From Dimorphilus gyrociliatus (lineage: Eukaryota; Annelida; Polychaeta; Dinophilidae), in the NCBI GenBank assembly GCA_904063045.1, contig CAJFCJ010000007.1, positions 244,819 through 308,818 on the forward strand: a DNA stretch of 64,000 nt. Direction: 5' to 3'. The position numbers and the translations under genes are program-made. This document shows positions 31,906 to 46,131 of this stretch, one piece after another (position 1 is the stretch's first letter; each line of letters opens with the position of its first letter). The notes under the pieces are model-generated. The model saw nothing but the letters and a program-made list of their open reading frames with translations, did not search any database and was not told the origin of the DNA.

Positions 31906-32752
31906 GACTTTTCTTCCTTGTCAAACAAATAGCGAAAATAACCCAACAAAATTAGACCTTTATGTATTATCCACACAGCTGGATTACCTGGACCAGAAAG
32001 ACGCTACGCATGCGCAATAGGCTTTCCAGATTTTTAGCATCTTGCCCTTTGCCTACTCGTTTACTACCTTATCAAAAACATCAGCGAGCGAATGCTACAC
32101 AGCTATAGCTATAGCTATACATTGTTAACAAGAGTATTCTCTTTCAGTTTAAATTATTCCGACTCAATTAATTAGTAGATCAAATTGACCAGATCGTATT
32201 TTAAAAAGGAACTTCGATTAGATAGTTGAAAAACAATTGATAATTAACTTTTCCAGTATATAAATAAAATAGTGCGTATTAGAATACATTATATGCTATT
32301 TTCCCTCTACATATTATATATCTTTCTCGTTCTATCTATATACAGTATACTGTACAATGTATACGTTTATAAATATATGTATTTGTATGTTGTATTTATA
32401 AATAGAAATACTTATAAAAATATACAAAATAATAAAAAGTAGAAGCACAAAATACATAGACAAATCATTATAAAATCATGAAAAATATATCTTATGCAAG
32501 AATATATAGTTCAAATTTTCATGTAAAACAGTATTTTGCATTGTTTTTCAAGTGCATTGTAGACGATATTTTAACCAATGACTTCGTTTTCCTCTTTTTC
32601 TTGTCAGATAGAAAAAAGGGAATACTTATAAAAAAAAATCGAACTGGATTTTTTTCTCTCTTTAACATATTATTATAAAAAGAATGTTATATTAATATAT
32701 CTTTATATGCTCTAAAAATTTTATATTGTTTACTGCAATAGTTAATCATCTT
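31906..32752. other. Intergenic, AT-rich
   Basis: About 850 bp between same-strand genes. It contains the near-palindrome TATACAGTATACTGTA near 32339-32354 and TAGCTATAGCTATAGCTATA repeats near 32102-32118. An open frame at 32478-32678 (+) translates AT-rich sequence and is not accepted. Confidence 0.4.
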
Positions 32753-35700
32753 TCAATTCTTTTCTTCTCTTTCTCCTTCTTCTTCCTTTCGAAAATTACT
32801 TATATTCTCTTCTTCTAATGTCATATCAGTTTCGGTTATTGTTCCATCCTCTAAATTTATGTTGGATCTTAGTCGGCATTCTACTAATTGATCAGACGGA
32901 GTGAAATTTATTAGGTTTTCCGCTGATATTATTAATTCATCCTCTTTAATGGGAAGGGAATCGTCCGTTTCTGAATAAGGTGGGGGTTGTAAATCTTTAC
33001 CATCAAAACAAGGATTAATTTTCTCAATATCTGATCCTCCCGTTGCCCCTAGACCGCTTAGGACTGGTAATATGGAAGATCTTACACTACTAGTGCTTGT
33101 TGTTCTATTTCTCCGGCGCTTCTTCTTTGATCTATATAAAAACACCAGGACAATCACTACTAACATTATTATTACTAATCCGGCTATTATTAAGCCTATC
33201 AGGTAATTGGTCGCAAGTTTGTTATTTCCATTCGTAATCAAAGGTACTTGACTATTCGGCTCTACAGTAGGAGTTTCCTTCGTACTTCTATCCCCATCCG
33301 GTCTGCTTTCTGTTAGAAATTTTCATTATATATATATATATATATATACTTGTTTATTCTGAATTCTGTGAGTAACCTTTACAAGGTTACTTGACTGACC
33401 GTCACAAGTGTATCCGTCGCCATTAAGCGAGTAACCTTCAGGACATTCACACCTGTAGAAGCCCTCTAAGTTGATACAGTTTCCCTGACATACTTTGTCA
33501 CTTTGACATTCGTTATAATCGGTACAGTTAAACCCATCCTTGGCAATTACAAACCCAGAATTACAAGAGCAGCTATAAGATCCTTGTGTGTTAATGCATA
33601 ATTGTTGACATTTTTGATCTTCTAGTAAGCATTCATTGATATCTGAGAAGATATTTTTCATTCGCTTTCGTATAGCAAAGAGAATTTAAAAAGCTAAATA
33701 ACAAACCGATGCACATGTTATCGTCGTCCAAAATATAACCTTTAGGACAAACACAATACGAACTTGAACCATTTTTTCGGCATTCATATTGACAACCGCC
33801 ATTTCCAATTGAACAAGAATCAAAATCCAAGCAGTTCTGCCTGTTAGGAGCCAAACTATGGCCAAAATTACAAGTGCAATAATAACTTCCATCTATATTA
33901 ATACAGTTTTGCTCGCATCCTCCATTGTTCTTGGAACATTCATCATAATCTAATTAATGTATTGTTAATAATAAATAAGAAACAGACAATACACAATAAC
34001 AATGCCTACCTCGACATTCACTATCATATTTCTCATAACCTTGCCAGCAATCACATAAATAGGAACCTATTTAAAACGTCTATGAGTATTGTACTTATCT
34101 TAATGGATAGCTAACCTTGGGAGTTAAAACAGATGTGATCACACCCTCCATTGGAAATTCTGCATTCGTCTATATCAATGCAAGACCTTTCATCCGATGC
34201 AAGCCTTTAAACGTACGAAAAATAGAAGAATTATTAATGCAAACGTATTCATAAATAAGAACTCACTCAAATCCTTTTGAGCAGTCACAAGAATAACCAC
34301 CAGCATAGTTTGTGCAATTATTTTGACAACCACTAATACCTTTTGAGCATTCATCTATATCCAAGCAAATATCTCCATTCGTCTCAAAGCCGGTTGTGCA
34401 TGAACAAAAATAAGAACCCTGGGAATTATGGCAGAATCCATTACTACAACTTGCAGTTGTACGGCATTCATCAATATCTTTTATTTCAAATAAATTGACA
34501 TAAGACAAAAGTATAATACTTTTAATAAACTATTATTTTTCACCTTCGCAAGTCGAATTATCAACTGAAAGCTTGTATCCAGTATGACAAGAGCATTCGT
34601 AATCTCCATCAGTATTTGTACATATATGTTGACAAACGTTACTTGAACATTCATCAATATCTAAACAAGATTTACCATTATCGGCCAATTTATAACCATG
34701 CTTACAGTAGCACGTATGATGACCCTCCGTGTTATGACAATAATGCTGACATCCAGCTTTAAAGTCATCGCCACATTCGTCTAGATCTGTTTGGAGTATA
34801 TAATAATAAAAAATAAGAAAGAAAATACGAGATGCTACTCAGTCATTTATTTCTTTTACCTCTGCAAGTTTTCCCATCCAGTACATAACCCTTCCGGCAA
34901 CTGCAAAAGAAACTCCCAACTGTATTGTTACAAATTTGTGAACATCTTCCATTTGATACAGTACATTCATTAAAATCGACGCATTCGCTTGTATTCTGTG
35001 TTGTTTTTTTAAAAAAAGTCATCATAACTATTATATTCCCTTTTAGGTATAATTAATTAAAAACGCACTGTAATGCTTTCAACAAAGCCAGTTTTACAAG
35101 CACAATTGTATCCGCCGATAGAATTTAAACATAATTGTTGACAATTATGTTTATTAGTTTCGCATTCATTTTCATCTGTGTAAAGTCAATATATCAGGTA
35201 TAGTTAAATTAACATACAGGAAATTATAATTGATAAAAGTAAGATAATACCAGAACAACTCTTTCCATCTCTATTTAATAGGAAACCTTTCTTACAGGAA
35301 CAGAAATAGGAGCCAACAGTATTATGACAATTATGAGAGCATCTTCCCCTCAGACTCTTTTCGCATTCATTAATATCTATTTAAAGAGGATATACATAAC
35401 AAAAACATATGAGAAACTATACGAGATTCTTAAATAAAATAAGTTTTTACCGATACAGTCGTGATTATTTCTCAACTCATAACCAACTTTACAAGAGCAT
35501 ACATAACTTCCTAGAATGTTAATGCAGTAATGTTGGCATATAGATTTATTTGCACATTCATTATTATCAATGCACGTCCTATTATCTTTAGCTACTACAT
35601 AACCAGATTGGCATTCACATTTGAAAGATCCTAACATGGTGTAAAAAGTCATTTAGATCATTTTGGATAGTATTTTTTATTATCAAGAAATATACCTTTC

Positions 35701-38700
35701 GTATTTATGCACTTATGGTCACATCCCCCATTTCTCAAGGAGCACTCGTTTTTGTCTGTAATAAAAGACAGGAAAATGAAAGGTACAATACAATCTTTGT
35801 GACGTAGTTTGTTTACCGTGACATGTTCTACCATCAGGTCCTAGTTCATAACCTGGATAGCATGTGCATCTATATGAACCATATCGATTGTGGCAGTATT
35901 GTTGGCAGTTTCCATTTGACACGGCACATTCGTCAATATCTATGGTGTTGAAAAGTTTCATTTAAACAGATTATATTCAATTGAGCTTTGATTGAAACCT
36001 GAACAGAAATTTCCATTAGCACCCAGTGTAAAGCCCTGGGGACAGAGGCATTGAAATGATCCAAATGTATTCTTGCAAATGTGTTCACAACCCCCATTAC
36101 CAATTAGGCATTCATTTTCGTCTATATAATTTATTAATTAATTATTTTTGTTGCAGTAGGATGACTAAATATTACAAACCAAAACAATGCTGTCTGTCAC
36201 TACCGAGAAAAAATCCCTTGGCGCATTCGCATTTAAATGATCCTGCAAAATGATCATTATAAAATCAATTTTAACGCAATATAAATGCTTTATTAACCTT
36301 TGGAATTGATGCAAAAATGAGAGCATCCACCCTTATTTACACTACATTCATCCTTATCTAATGAACATAAAAGAAAATTAATGATTTATAAAACAATGTT
36401 TCCAATCTGGTTAATTAAGTGAAAAACCTTCGCAAGTTTTCTTATCCTTTCCAAGTATAAAACCAGATCTACAAGAGCAAGAATAACCAGATTCCTCATT
36501 AATACAAATTTGAGAACAATTGTTACGTCTCTCGCACTCATTAATATCTTCAAAGGTAGTAAAAACAAACGAAAAAATATGTATTTTTCCTCTTTATATG
36601 TTTAACAATAATGCAAGTATTTACCATGACACGTTTTTAAATCCGATACGGATAATTCGTACCCGTAATTACAAGAGCACCGAAAAGACCCTTAAGAATG
36701 AATAATTATCATTTAAGTGACTGATTAATTACGTTTAATAGATACCTGGAGTGTTATTACATATATGAGCACATCCTCCATTAGATGTTTCGCATTCGTT
36801 AATATCTATTTAAAAAAGTTTATATTTTCACACGGATAACAGCTGGATAAAGTAGTAAATCATCTACCTTTGCAGCTGACTTTATCCTCGGCTAAAGTCC
36901 ATCCAATGCGACAAAAACACTCCCTTTCCCCTATTCCTGAATTTTTACATAAATGCTCACAGCCACCATTATTGTCTCCACACTCGTTTTTATCTACGAA
37001 AATAAGAAACTTTATTAAAATGAATAAAAGATAACAGATTTTTTAATAACCATAACAAGATTTTCCATCTCTGTCCAGATTATAACCCGACCGACATTGA
37101 CATTGGTAGCTTCCAATAGAATTTTCGCATTGATGCTGACAGCCATGAGTACCTTCTTTACATTCATCAATATCTTAGGAAATAGATTATAGTATTATTT
37201 TTGAATGGATTTAAACCATATTCCTTTGTACCTATGCAAGTATTGCCATCGAACGATAATTTGAAACCCATTTTACATCGACATAAGTAGGAACCATAAC
37301 TGTTTACGCATTCATTGGGACAACGGTTTAATGTGGAATTTAGGCATTCGTCAATGTCTTAAATATTTAATAAATACAAATTTGAATTATTTAAATAAAT
37401 AGTTTTAATAATAACTATTACCATTACAAGTTTTACCATCCGACATTAAAGTGAAACCATCACTACACGTACATTGGAATGAACCAATAGTATTTCTACA
37501 ATACCCCTTACAGCCTCTGCCGCTTGTCTCTAGACACTCGTTTATGTCTATTTGCGTAGTACATTAGGGATATGTTAGAAATGTTTATTTATTGCTGTTT
37601 TCTTACCTATACACGATTTATCGTCATTGCCTAATCGAAATCCATTTCTACATTGGCATATATAGCTACCAAGAGAATTTCTGCAAGTATGTTTACAACC
37701 GCCGTTAGCCAGTAAACACTCGTCGATATCTTCAAGGGAAAAAAGTCAAGAATAAAAAATAGAAAATATAAACGATATTAGCGGAAATCTTCCTAAGGGG
37801 GTAATTGTTTTTTCTTATAAGAAACAATAAGCAAGTCATTTGTGATGTTATTTTTTTATGAATGAAGAAACTCTTAAAATGGTATTAAAAATAAATACCC
37901 GTGCAATTAGGTGAGTTTTCTAATTGTTCGAAACCTTGTTTACAGCGGCATTTATACGAACCATACGTGTTAATGCAACTGTGGTGACAAAGTGATTTTT
38001 TCGTAGTGCATTCATTAATGTCTATAAAAAAAGGATGTTTATTTTTATTAATAAGTCTAATAGAGAATAGAAATTGTATCTACCTATACACGAAAAGGCA
38101 TTAGATGCAATAGTAAAACCCTCGGAACATTTACACTCGTAAGAGCCTGCAGTATTTATGCAGGATTGTTCGCATCCTCCATTTCCAGTTGCGCACTCGT
38201 CCTTATCTATTTTTAAAGTAGACTTATAAATCAATTTCCACATAGAATAAAATAAATTTGTTAATATTTAATTACCAATGCATTTATTGTTAGTTAATTT
38301 ATAACCCAAATAACATTGACATCTGAATAAAGAAATAGAAGAATAAATAACTCAATTGTTCATTTATTATTAAAATAATGTTTACCTGTAAGATCCTTCC
38401 GTGTTAACACACAATTGATCGCAATTATTCGCCTTTTCCTGGCATTCATCAACGTCTATTCGTTTTAAAAGTATGCTTTAATAGATATTAATTTCTTTTT
38501 AATTAAATTACACCACTAACCGATGCATAAATTATTATCATCGCTTAGTTTATATCCGTCCTCGCAAAAGCAACGATAGGAGCCGTGATTATTTATGCAG
38601 CCCATTAGCGGATGAGAACAAATGTTCGAGGAGCATTCATCGATATCTATTACGAATAAAATGGGGAATGAGAAAATCTCTTATTAGATCTCTATCTATC

Positions 38701-41700
38701 CCTTTCTTCATTTCTTTTCAATGGGAAAGTTTATTATAAACATGTGTCTACCTAAGCAGGATTTGCCATTGAGACTAAGCTTAAAACCAACATTACAGGA
38801 ACATTCGTAAGAACCATAACTGTTATTGCAATTTTGATGACAATCACCATTATTTAACTTACATTCATCCAAATCTGCATAATAGGTATTAGTCAATACA
38901 TCATATCTATGTAGCAACTCATCCTCTTGTTTACTTACCAATGCACGTTTTATTATCTTTATCTAGTTGAAAATTTGCTTGACAATTACACCTATAACCA
39001 CCGTATTCATTCACGCATATCTGCTCACAGCCTCCTTTATTATCACTACATTCATTTTCATCTAAGTGGAAAAAGCGAATAAGTCAAATGCGAGCTTAAA
39101 AATACTTTTCGAAGGAAGAAACCTTGACACGATAAATCATCTGCGGAAAGAATAAATCCCGGTTTGCATGAGCAATTATATCCACCTTCCGTATTGTGAC
39201 AAAAATGATCACATTTTGATGTCTGCTCTTTGCACTCGTCAAAATCTATGTATATGAAAGTGAGTATTATTCAATTGTTATATGAATGATTGTATTTTCT
39301 TATACCTTCACAAGACTTCTCATCTTCCTTTAACTTATAGCCTCTATAGCATGTACAGCTATGCTTTCCATTTTTATTATTACAAATATGCTCACATCCA
39401 CCGTTTGCAGTACCACATTCATCTCTATCTTTACAAGACTTACGATCTGCTTCAAGCTCGTATCCAAATTCGCAAGAACAATAAAAGGATCCATCAGTGT
39501 TTGCGCATGTATGTTGGCATCCTCCATTAGATATAGAACATTCGTCGATATCTAGATTTATTAAATAATATATGGAAAATGTATAGATAAAAAGACTTTA
39601 TAAAATATGTAAGAGATGAGAGTAAACACCTTCGCAATCGTGTTTATTAGCACTTAATCTATAGCCTTTCTTACAATTACACTTATAAGATGCTTCTGTA
39701 TTAAAGCATAATTGTTTGCAGCCGGAACTCCCTTCAAAGCATTCATCGAAATCTGTCAAGGAGGATATTATACATCGGAAAATGAAAGCTACCTATTGGT
39801 AAATAGGTAAATATAAACCTGTACAAGTTTTCTTGTCATCTAATAGACGAAGACCGCTTGGACAAGAGCAATAGTAACTACCTATTGTGCATTATGAAGT
39901 TATTAATTAAAAAGAACTCTTTTTTAGAAGAGTTTTTAAGTTCTTTATTACCGGCTGAATTATGGCATTTATGGGAACAACGTCCATTAGACTTTTTGCA
40001 TTCATCTATGTCCATACACTCTGTTCCATTTACAGAAAGAAAGCCTTGATTGCAACCGCAAGAATAACTTCCTGGCGTATTGACACAATAGCCTTTACAT
40101 TCCGTGCCCTTTGTTAGGCACTCATTTTCATCTAAGTAAAAATATGCAAATATACTATTCGCATCATATACGTTCCAAGTTAACATACCTTTGCAATTTC
40201 TCCCATCAATATCTAATTTATATCCATTTTCACAGAGACATTCAAAGGACCCAGGAGAATTTTTACATGTATGAGAACAGGGGTTTGTCAAACATTCATC
40301 AATGTCCGTGCAAGTTTTTGAATCTTTACTCAATATATATCCCGCTTTACATACGCAGGCGAATGAACCAGGTAGATTTACACATTTATAAGAGCAAGGA
40401 TTGGACACACACTCATCAATATCTATGTTTGAATGCGAAATTAAGTCAATTCAAGTTAGTTAAATAAAAAATTAAAATTAACCTTGACAAGTGAAACCAT
40501 TGGAAGAAAGAACATAGCCTGAACGACATAAACATCTATAACTACCTTCAGTATTTTCGCAATCTTGTTCACATGGAAAATGAGTTGCAACACACTCGTT
40601 TACATCAGAACAGGTTCTTGCGTCCCTATTCAGTTTGAAACCTTGCCTACAATCGCATCTAATATTTTCAAAAGATAAAATATATCAAAGAGAAACAATA
40701 AATTAAAGCATATTTGACATATACGAAACCTGTAGCGCCCCTTTTCATTAGAACAAAGCTGTTGACATCCATGTGAAGAACCACATTCGTCTATATCTAT
40801 AAACGATCAGATTCATTAATACGTTATTATTAATTGCAATTCATATAAAACTTACCTTTACAAGACCTTTGGTCAGAATCAAGAACATATCCGGCTATTG
40901 AAATTTTTGAAAGAGAATCAAATAGAAATAAAATTGAATGCAGTAGATTTTCCTTACCATTACAACTGCATTTGTGCCCTGGTTCCAAGTTTATACATAT
41001 CTGTCCGCATCCTCCATTCGAATACTCACATTCATTTAGATCTTTATCAATATAGATATAAGTACCTTATATATGTACTGAATTCTAATTGCGAATAGCT
41101 ACCTATACAAGTTTTATCATTTGAAGATAATACATATCCAGCTCGGCATTCGCACGAATAGCGTCCTATTTTTTAAATAAATATTGGACAGATAAGAAAT
41201 TTTCTTTTTTAAACTACCTTTCTCGTTCAAGCAGCTATGTTCACAGTTTCCGTTATTTACGTCACATTCGTTTATATCTAGAATTAGTAATAATTTGATT
41301 GATTAAAAAAAGAGCTTATCAAATAAAAGCACATGATATGTTGGTTGAATTAATAAATTTTTGATATAGTATATTGTTTGTCATAACCCTAACCTGAACT
41401 TTGACAATTGTTACATTTATAAACCGAGATAATGTTCTCCAAGACAAGTAAAGACGGAAATGTATTTTATTTAAAGTTATCATTTCACTTTTTTACCTTC
41501 ATTTGAATTTCTTTTTAGAAACAGCCTAATACAAAGCGACTATCGTCTTCATCACAGAGATACTTTGACTCAAATCTCATCCACAGATTAATCAGTAACG
41601 GTAAAGTAATACAATTCTTGTGATCATAAAAATGACAAACCTATTTTAATACAGAAAGCCAAATTTCTTTTCTAGGAATATATTAATTTAATTTTTATTA

Positions 41701-44700
41701 TATTAATTTAAAAGACTTCGTAACCCTTTTGAAGTTAAGTCCAAATTCTAATCAATTATTTGAAAGTCGAATGACTACGACAACAAAATATACATAAAAT
41801 TTTTCTCTTTCCTGTTGTTTCTTAGTTAGCTGCTGCTATTTCTTTTTTGTATATAGAAAGCTCTCCAATATGAACTCAACCAATTTCTCTCTATTATCAA
41901 AGGAGAAAGAGCAGCTTCATTCTTGAGAGAAACTTTCTTGATCTTATTTTTTTTATATTTACGAAAGAGTCAAATAAAACTTATATGTGTAACGTAAATC
42001 TTATAAAAGATAGCAATAAAAAATTATTTTTCACCTTATGATTAGATTTTTTATTTTGTGAAGAAAGAAAACTAATTTGTGAATCTAATTAAGTATTTTT
42101 TCTTATAATCTAAAATTTCGGTATATATTTACTCTTTTCAATTAAATTAGTAAAATATTAAATTTCTAACCGAATTTTATACTTAGAAAAGCTTGATTTA
42201 CGTTTTAAAGTGTTGTAGAATTTCTCTTATCGTTGAAAATTGTAAATAGTAAATTATAAGAGATTCTTATTCTAAAATAAATTTTCTATACGATTAGAAG
42301 CTATAGAAAGGACAATGGAAAAGACAAATTTTTCCTATTTCAACTGCTTCTAATGCACAATAAACTATTTGAGTAAGAATCTCAATCCAATTAATTAGAG
42401 TATAAAAAGAAAAGATGAAGAGGATAAAAACACCTACCTGAGCAACTTCTACCGTCTGTATCTAGTTCAAAGCCTTTAGGGCAGGAGCAGGAAAAAGAAC
42501 CTAGTTTTAAGAAACGAGGTTATAGTTGAGTATTTTCCTCTACTATGCACGCTTCAGTTAATTATATAAGGTCTAAAAAAAGCAAAGTAGTTATTAAGAA
42601 ACAAACCATATGAATTGATGCAATTATCTTTACATCCTCCATTATTGTTTTGACATTCGTCAAAATCTAACAAAACAGTTTAATTTCTTAATTAATCAAT
42701 GGGAATGTAAAATACATTTACTAGTTTACCAATGCAAGAATCGTCAATCGTATTTCTTATTAGACCTTTTGGGCATATACATGAGAAAGATCCAATAGTA
42801 TTTATGCATTGGTTATTATGACCGCATTTATGGCCAAGTTCACATTCATTCACGTCTAGGAAAAATCAAAAATTCTGTTTTAGTAAAATAAGTATTTATT
42901 TTATTCTTAATTAGTTAACCTTTACAAGTTTTCCCATCCATATTAAGTTGGAAACCTTTACCACAAGAGCAAATAAAACTTCCAGGTGTATTTGTACAAG
43001 TCTTTTGACAATTACCGTTATCAACCCTACATTCGTCAATGTCACCACATGTTTTCCCATCGATTTTTAAAGAATATCCTTTAATAATTAATAAACGAAA
43101 AGCTACAGATTATACATATTACTTTTAAATCACTAATGTTAATTACCATCTGGGCATTTACATCTAAAATCTCCAATTTGATTTTCGCACATATGCTCAC
43201 ATTGGCCATTATTATTTATACATTCGTTAATATCTTATTATTTAATGGACAAATATAAATATATTATTAATACTGTGTATATACTATATATAATATATTA
43301 ATAATTTTTTTCTAATCTACCTGAACATGTTTTACCATCCTGTTTTAATCTGAAACCGGATGGACAAACACATCTAAAAGTTCCTATGGTATTTTCACAA
43401 CTGTGTTTGCATCCATGATCAGATAAACATTCGTCTATATCTTTAAAAAATAAGATAATTGCAGAATTAATAAACATGAATTGAGGAAAAGTAAATAAGC
43501 AAAAAAGATAAACCTTGACATGTTCTACCATCATCTAATAGTTTAAAGCCAACTTTACACGAACACGAGAATTTAGAATCTTCATTATGGCAAAAATGAT
43601 CACAATTGTGTGAATGACATTCGTTGATATCTTAAATTAGAGAAATAATCTTACTTAGATATAACTAAAGATTAGTATGTATTTATATATACCAGAACAG
43701 CTTCGACCGTCAGCATCCAATTTATAGCCAGCTTTACATGAACACATAAATGACCCGTAAGTATTTTTACAAGAATGCATACAACCACCATTTCTAACTA
43801 GACATTCATTTCGATCTGAAGGATAGATTCTTCAATTAATTGAATTTAGCCTTTGGAAAGAAAGCTATAATCTAATAGAACCTATACAAGTCTTTTCATC
43901 AACTTGTAAAACAAATCCTTCTTTAAAACATGCACAAGTGAATCCTGGAGATCTATTAATGCATTGTTGATTACATCCAGATTGACCATTTGAACATTCA
44001 TCAATATCTTGAAAGGAAATTTAATTAAGGAAGTCTAGCTGATTTATTATTGATTGGCCTATGAGATTTAATATTTCAAACTACCTATACAACTTTTCTC
44101 ATCCTGGGCTAGTTGATAGCCTTTTTCGCATGAACATTTATAACTCCCTTTTGAATTTGTACAAATTTGACTGCAACCTGATGCTCTTCTTGAACATTCG
44201 TCGATATCTATTAAAGAGTTTATTAATTATACAATATTAATATAATATATAATGTATATTTACCTAAGCATTTTAAGTTATTAAGAGGATCAGTTTCATA
44301 GCCGTCTGGACAAAGGCATGAATAACTCCCTAATTAAAAATGTATAAAAGACTATATGGATAGTTAATATGCAAAAAATACGAAACCTTTATTATTGATA
44401 CAAGTTCCTTCACATCCACCATTATTTTTGAGACATTCGTTCCTATCTATTCATTTATTCAAGAAAAATATCGATATTCTTAGATATTGCGCAATAATAC
44501 AATAAGAATATTAAATATCAAACCGTGGCATTGCTTATGGTCTAGAAGAAAATATCCAGAGTTGCACAAGCAATTGTATGAGCCTATAATGTAGAATATA
44601 ATATATTAGTTATAACAATATAATAATTAATTAGTTAATAATAGGATAGACCTGGGTTATTTTCGCAAGTATGGCCACAGCCGCCATTATTCGTTTGACA

Positions 44701-45912
44701 CTCGTTAATATCTATTTAGAATAAGTTTTTTAAATTTATAGAAATTAATCTAATTAAAAAAAAAGTATTATTTTCATCTACCAGAGCAATTTTTACGGCT
44801 TATTAATTTAAAACCATCGTTGCAGGTACAATAGGATCGTTCTGGTCCTTTCTCGCAGCTATGTTGACACCCTCCATTGTTTATATCGCAATTAATTTTA
44901 GCTGTATGAAAGGAGAAATGATTGATTTCATAATAAATAAACTGCTGTTTTATTATTCTTAATATAACGTATAAGTATTCGTTATATAAATATATATTGT
45001 GTACATACTGCACAATATTCTAGGTAGTAATGAATATTGATGAGATTGATGTCAACTTTGAATGATAAAAATTCCTTTTAAAAATATTTAAATAAGCTAA
45101 GGCTTATGTTTATTTATATAATATTAAACGTATTTCACTAATACTCCTATAAACACTATAGAAAATATTGAACTATTACATAATACGTTTCTCCTTAAAT
45201 AAATTATAAAACGCCTTTCTAAATTAATTATGATAATTTGATATTTGAGTAGGAAAGAAGGAGGAAAAGAAAAAGAAAAAACACTTACGAAAACATTCCC
45301 CATCATCATTTTCGTGATTTTCACAACAAGATTTAACAAAAGTACGCATTCTAGTATGATGAACTAGGCACGTGATCTTATTGCCAATCCTAATTTTAGA
45401 AGTGCACTTATATATATATATATTTATAAGTATTGTAAATATCTGTTTTCTATGTAATTATATAAATATTATTTTATTTTTATAGTAGGAAAAAGATTAA
45501 ATAACAAAAAAAAAAATGCTACCAAGAACCACTGCAAGGTTCTTTTTGGAGATCTGAAGAAGTACATGAGCACGTTTCAGGTGACGATGTACAGCACCAT
45601 CTGCTTTCATTTTGTGAAATAATTTCCTGAACGAAACCAGGCTTTGTTATGATACAACTGTAAACAAATAAAAAAACTTCATTTATTATCGTAAACCTTA
45701 GTTTTTTCTTTTTAACAAAAGAAAATAAAAATGGTATGAAAAAAAAGAAACTTTGATTCGTGACATTCTAACGGTATTGAATTGATCTTTCTTTTCTTTT
45801 TTTTCTATATATGCACATACCCTTTACTCGGTTCTGCGTCCGTGGCTGTCCATTGATATGCCGATAAAAGGCGTCCAGTTGAGATAAGTGCAATTAGGAA
45901 TAAAAAATTCAT
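32753..45912 (-). CDS. Giant EMI-like / multi-EGF single-pass transmembrane protein
   Basis: Cell-surface or matrix-facing receptor. The signal exon 45821-45912 ([18 protein letters not shown]) is followed by two Cys-rich exons (45523-45657, 45289-45389) whose join C-SGSW-IGNKITC and later KSCCEN look EMI-like. Then about 54 EGF-like modules by eye (33400-44901), many beginning D-[IE]-[DN]-E-C with the Asn and Tyr/Phe of calcium-binding EGFs. The last exon (32753-33309) encodes a stalk, the TM helix ([20 protein letters not shown]) and a tail of about 125 residues with PPPY and NPCF. Expected length is roughly 2,400-2,600 residues. Most modules are one phase-1 exon; about a dozen are split. 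EMI plus many EGFs recalls MEGF6, but MEGF6 is secreted; fibrillin lacks this TM. Ligand and role unknown. Individual exon edges were not all checked. Confidence 0.85.
33400..44901 (-). repeat. Tandem array of about 54 EGF-module exons
   Basis: Each unit is about 120-130 nt of coding sequence with six cysteines, separated by introns of about 45-80 nt in phase 1. Examples: 33400-33642 (two modules in one exon), 34261-34485 (two), 36427-36550, 38085-38207, 39307-39552 (two), 40190-40423 (two), 42729-42855, 43320-43442, 44782-44901. Split modules occur for example at 36625-36692 with 36748-36809, and at 42437-42500 with 42607-42668. The count has an uncertainty of about 3. Confidence 0.85.
41280..42436 (-). 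other. Only long intron in the EGF array
   Basis: About 1.16 kb between the EGF exon ending at 41279 and the next at about 42437, where every other array intron is under about 150 nt. Content is AT-rich without an open EGF-like frame or recognisable element. It may hold a regulatory element or be a remnant of lost modules. Confidence 0.5.
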
Positions 45913-45959
45913 TTTCTCTGTTTATATCTTCTCTTATATATATCTCTCTTCTTTTTCAC

Positions 45960-45965
45960 AATATT

Positions 45966-45996
<31 letters not shown>

Positions 45997-46005
45997 GCAT
46001 ATGCA

Positions 46006-46039
<34 letters not shown>

Positions 46040-46091
46040 GATAAAGATAAAAACAAAATGTGGAGATTTCAATGCCAAAATCTAGTTTTAT

Positions 46092-46130
<39 letters not shown>
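45960..46130. repeat. (AT)n microsatellite cluster
   Basis: Long TA dinucleotide runs at about 45966-45992, 46008-46035 and 46096-46132, just upstream of the EGF-receptor ATG. The two blocks and short spacers suggest slippage expansion. Confidence 0.9.
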
Positions 46131-46131
<1 letters not shown>

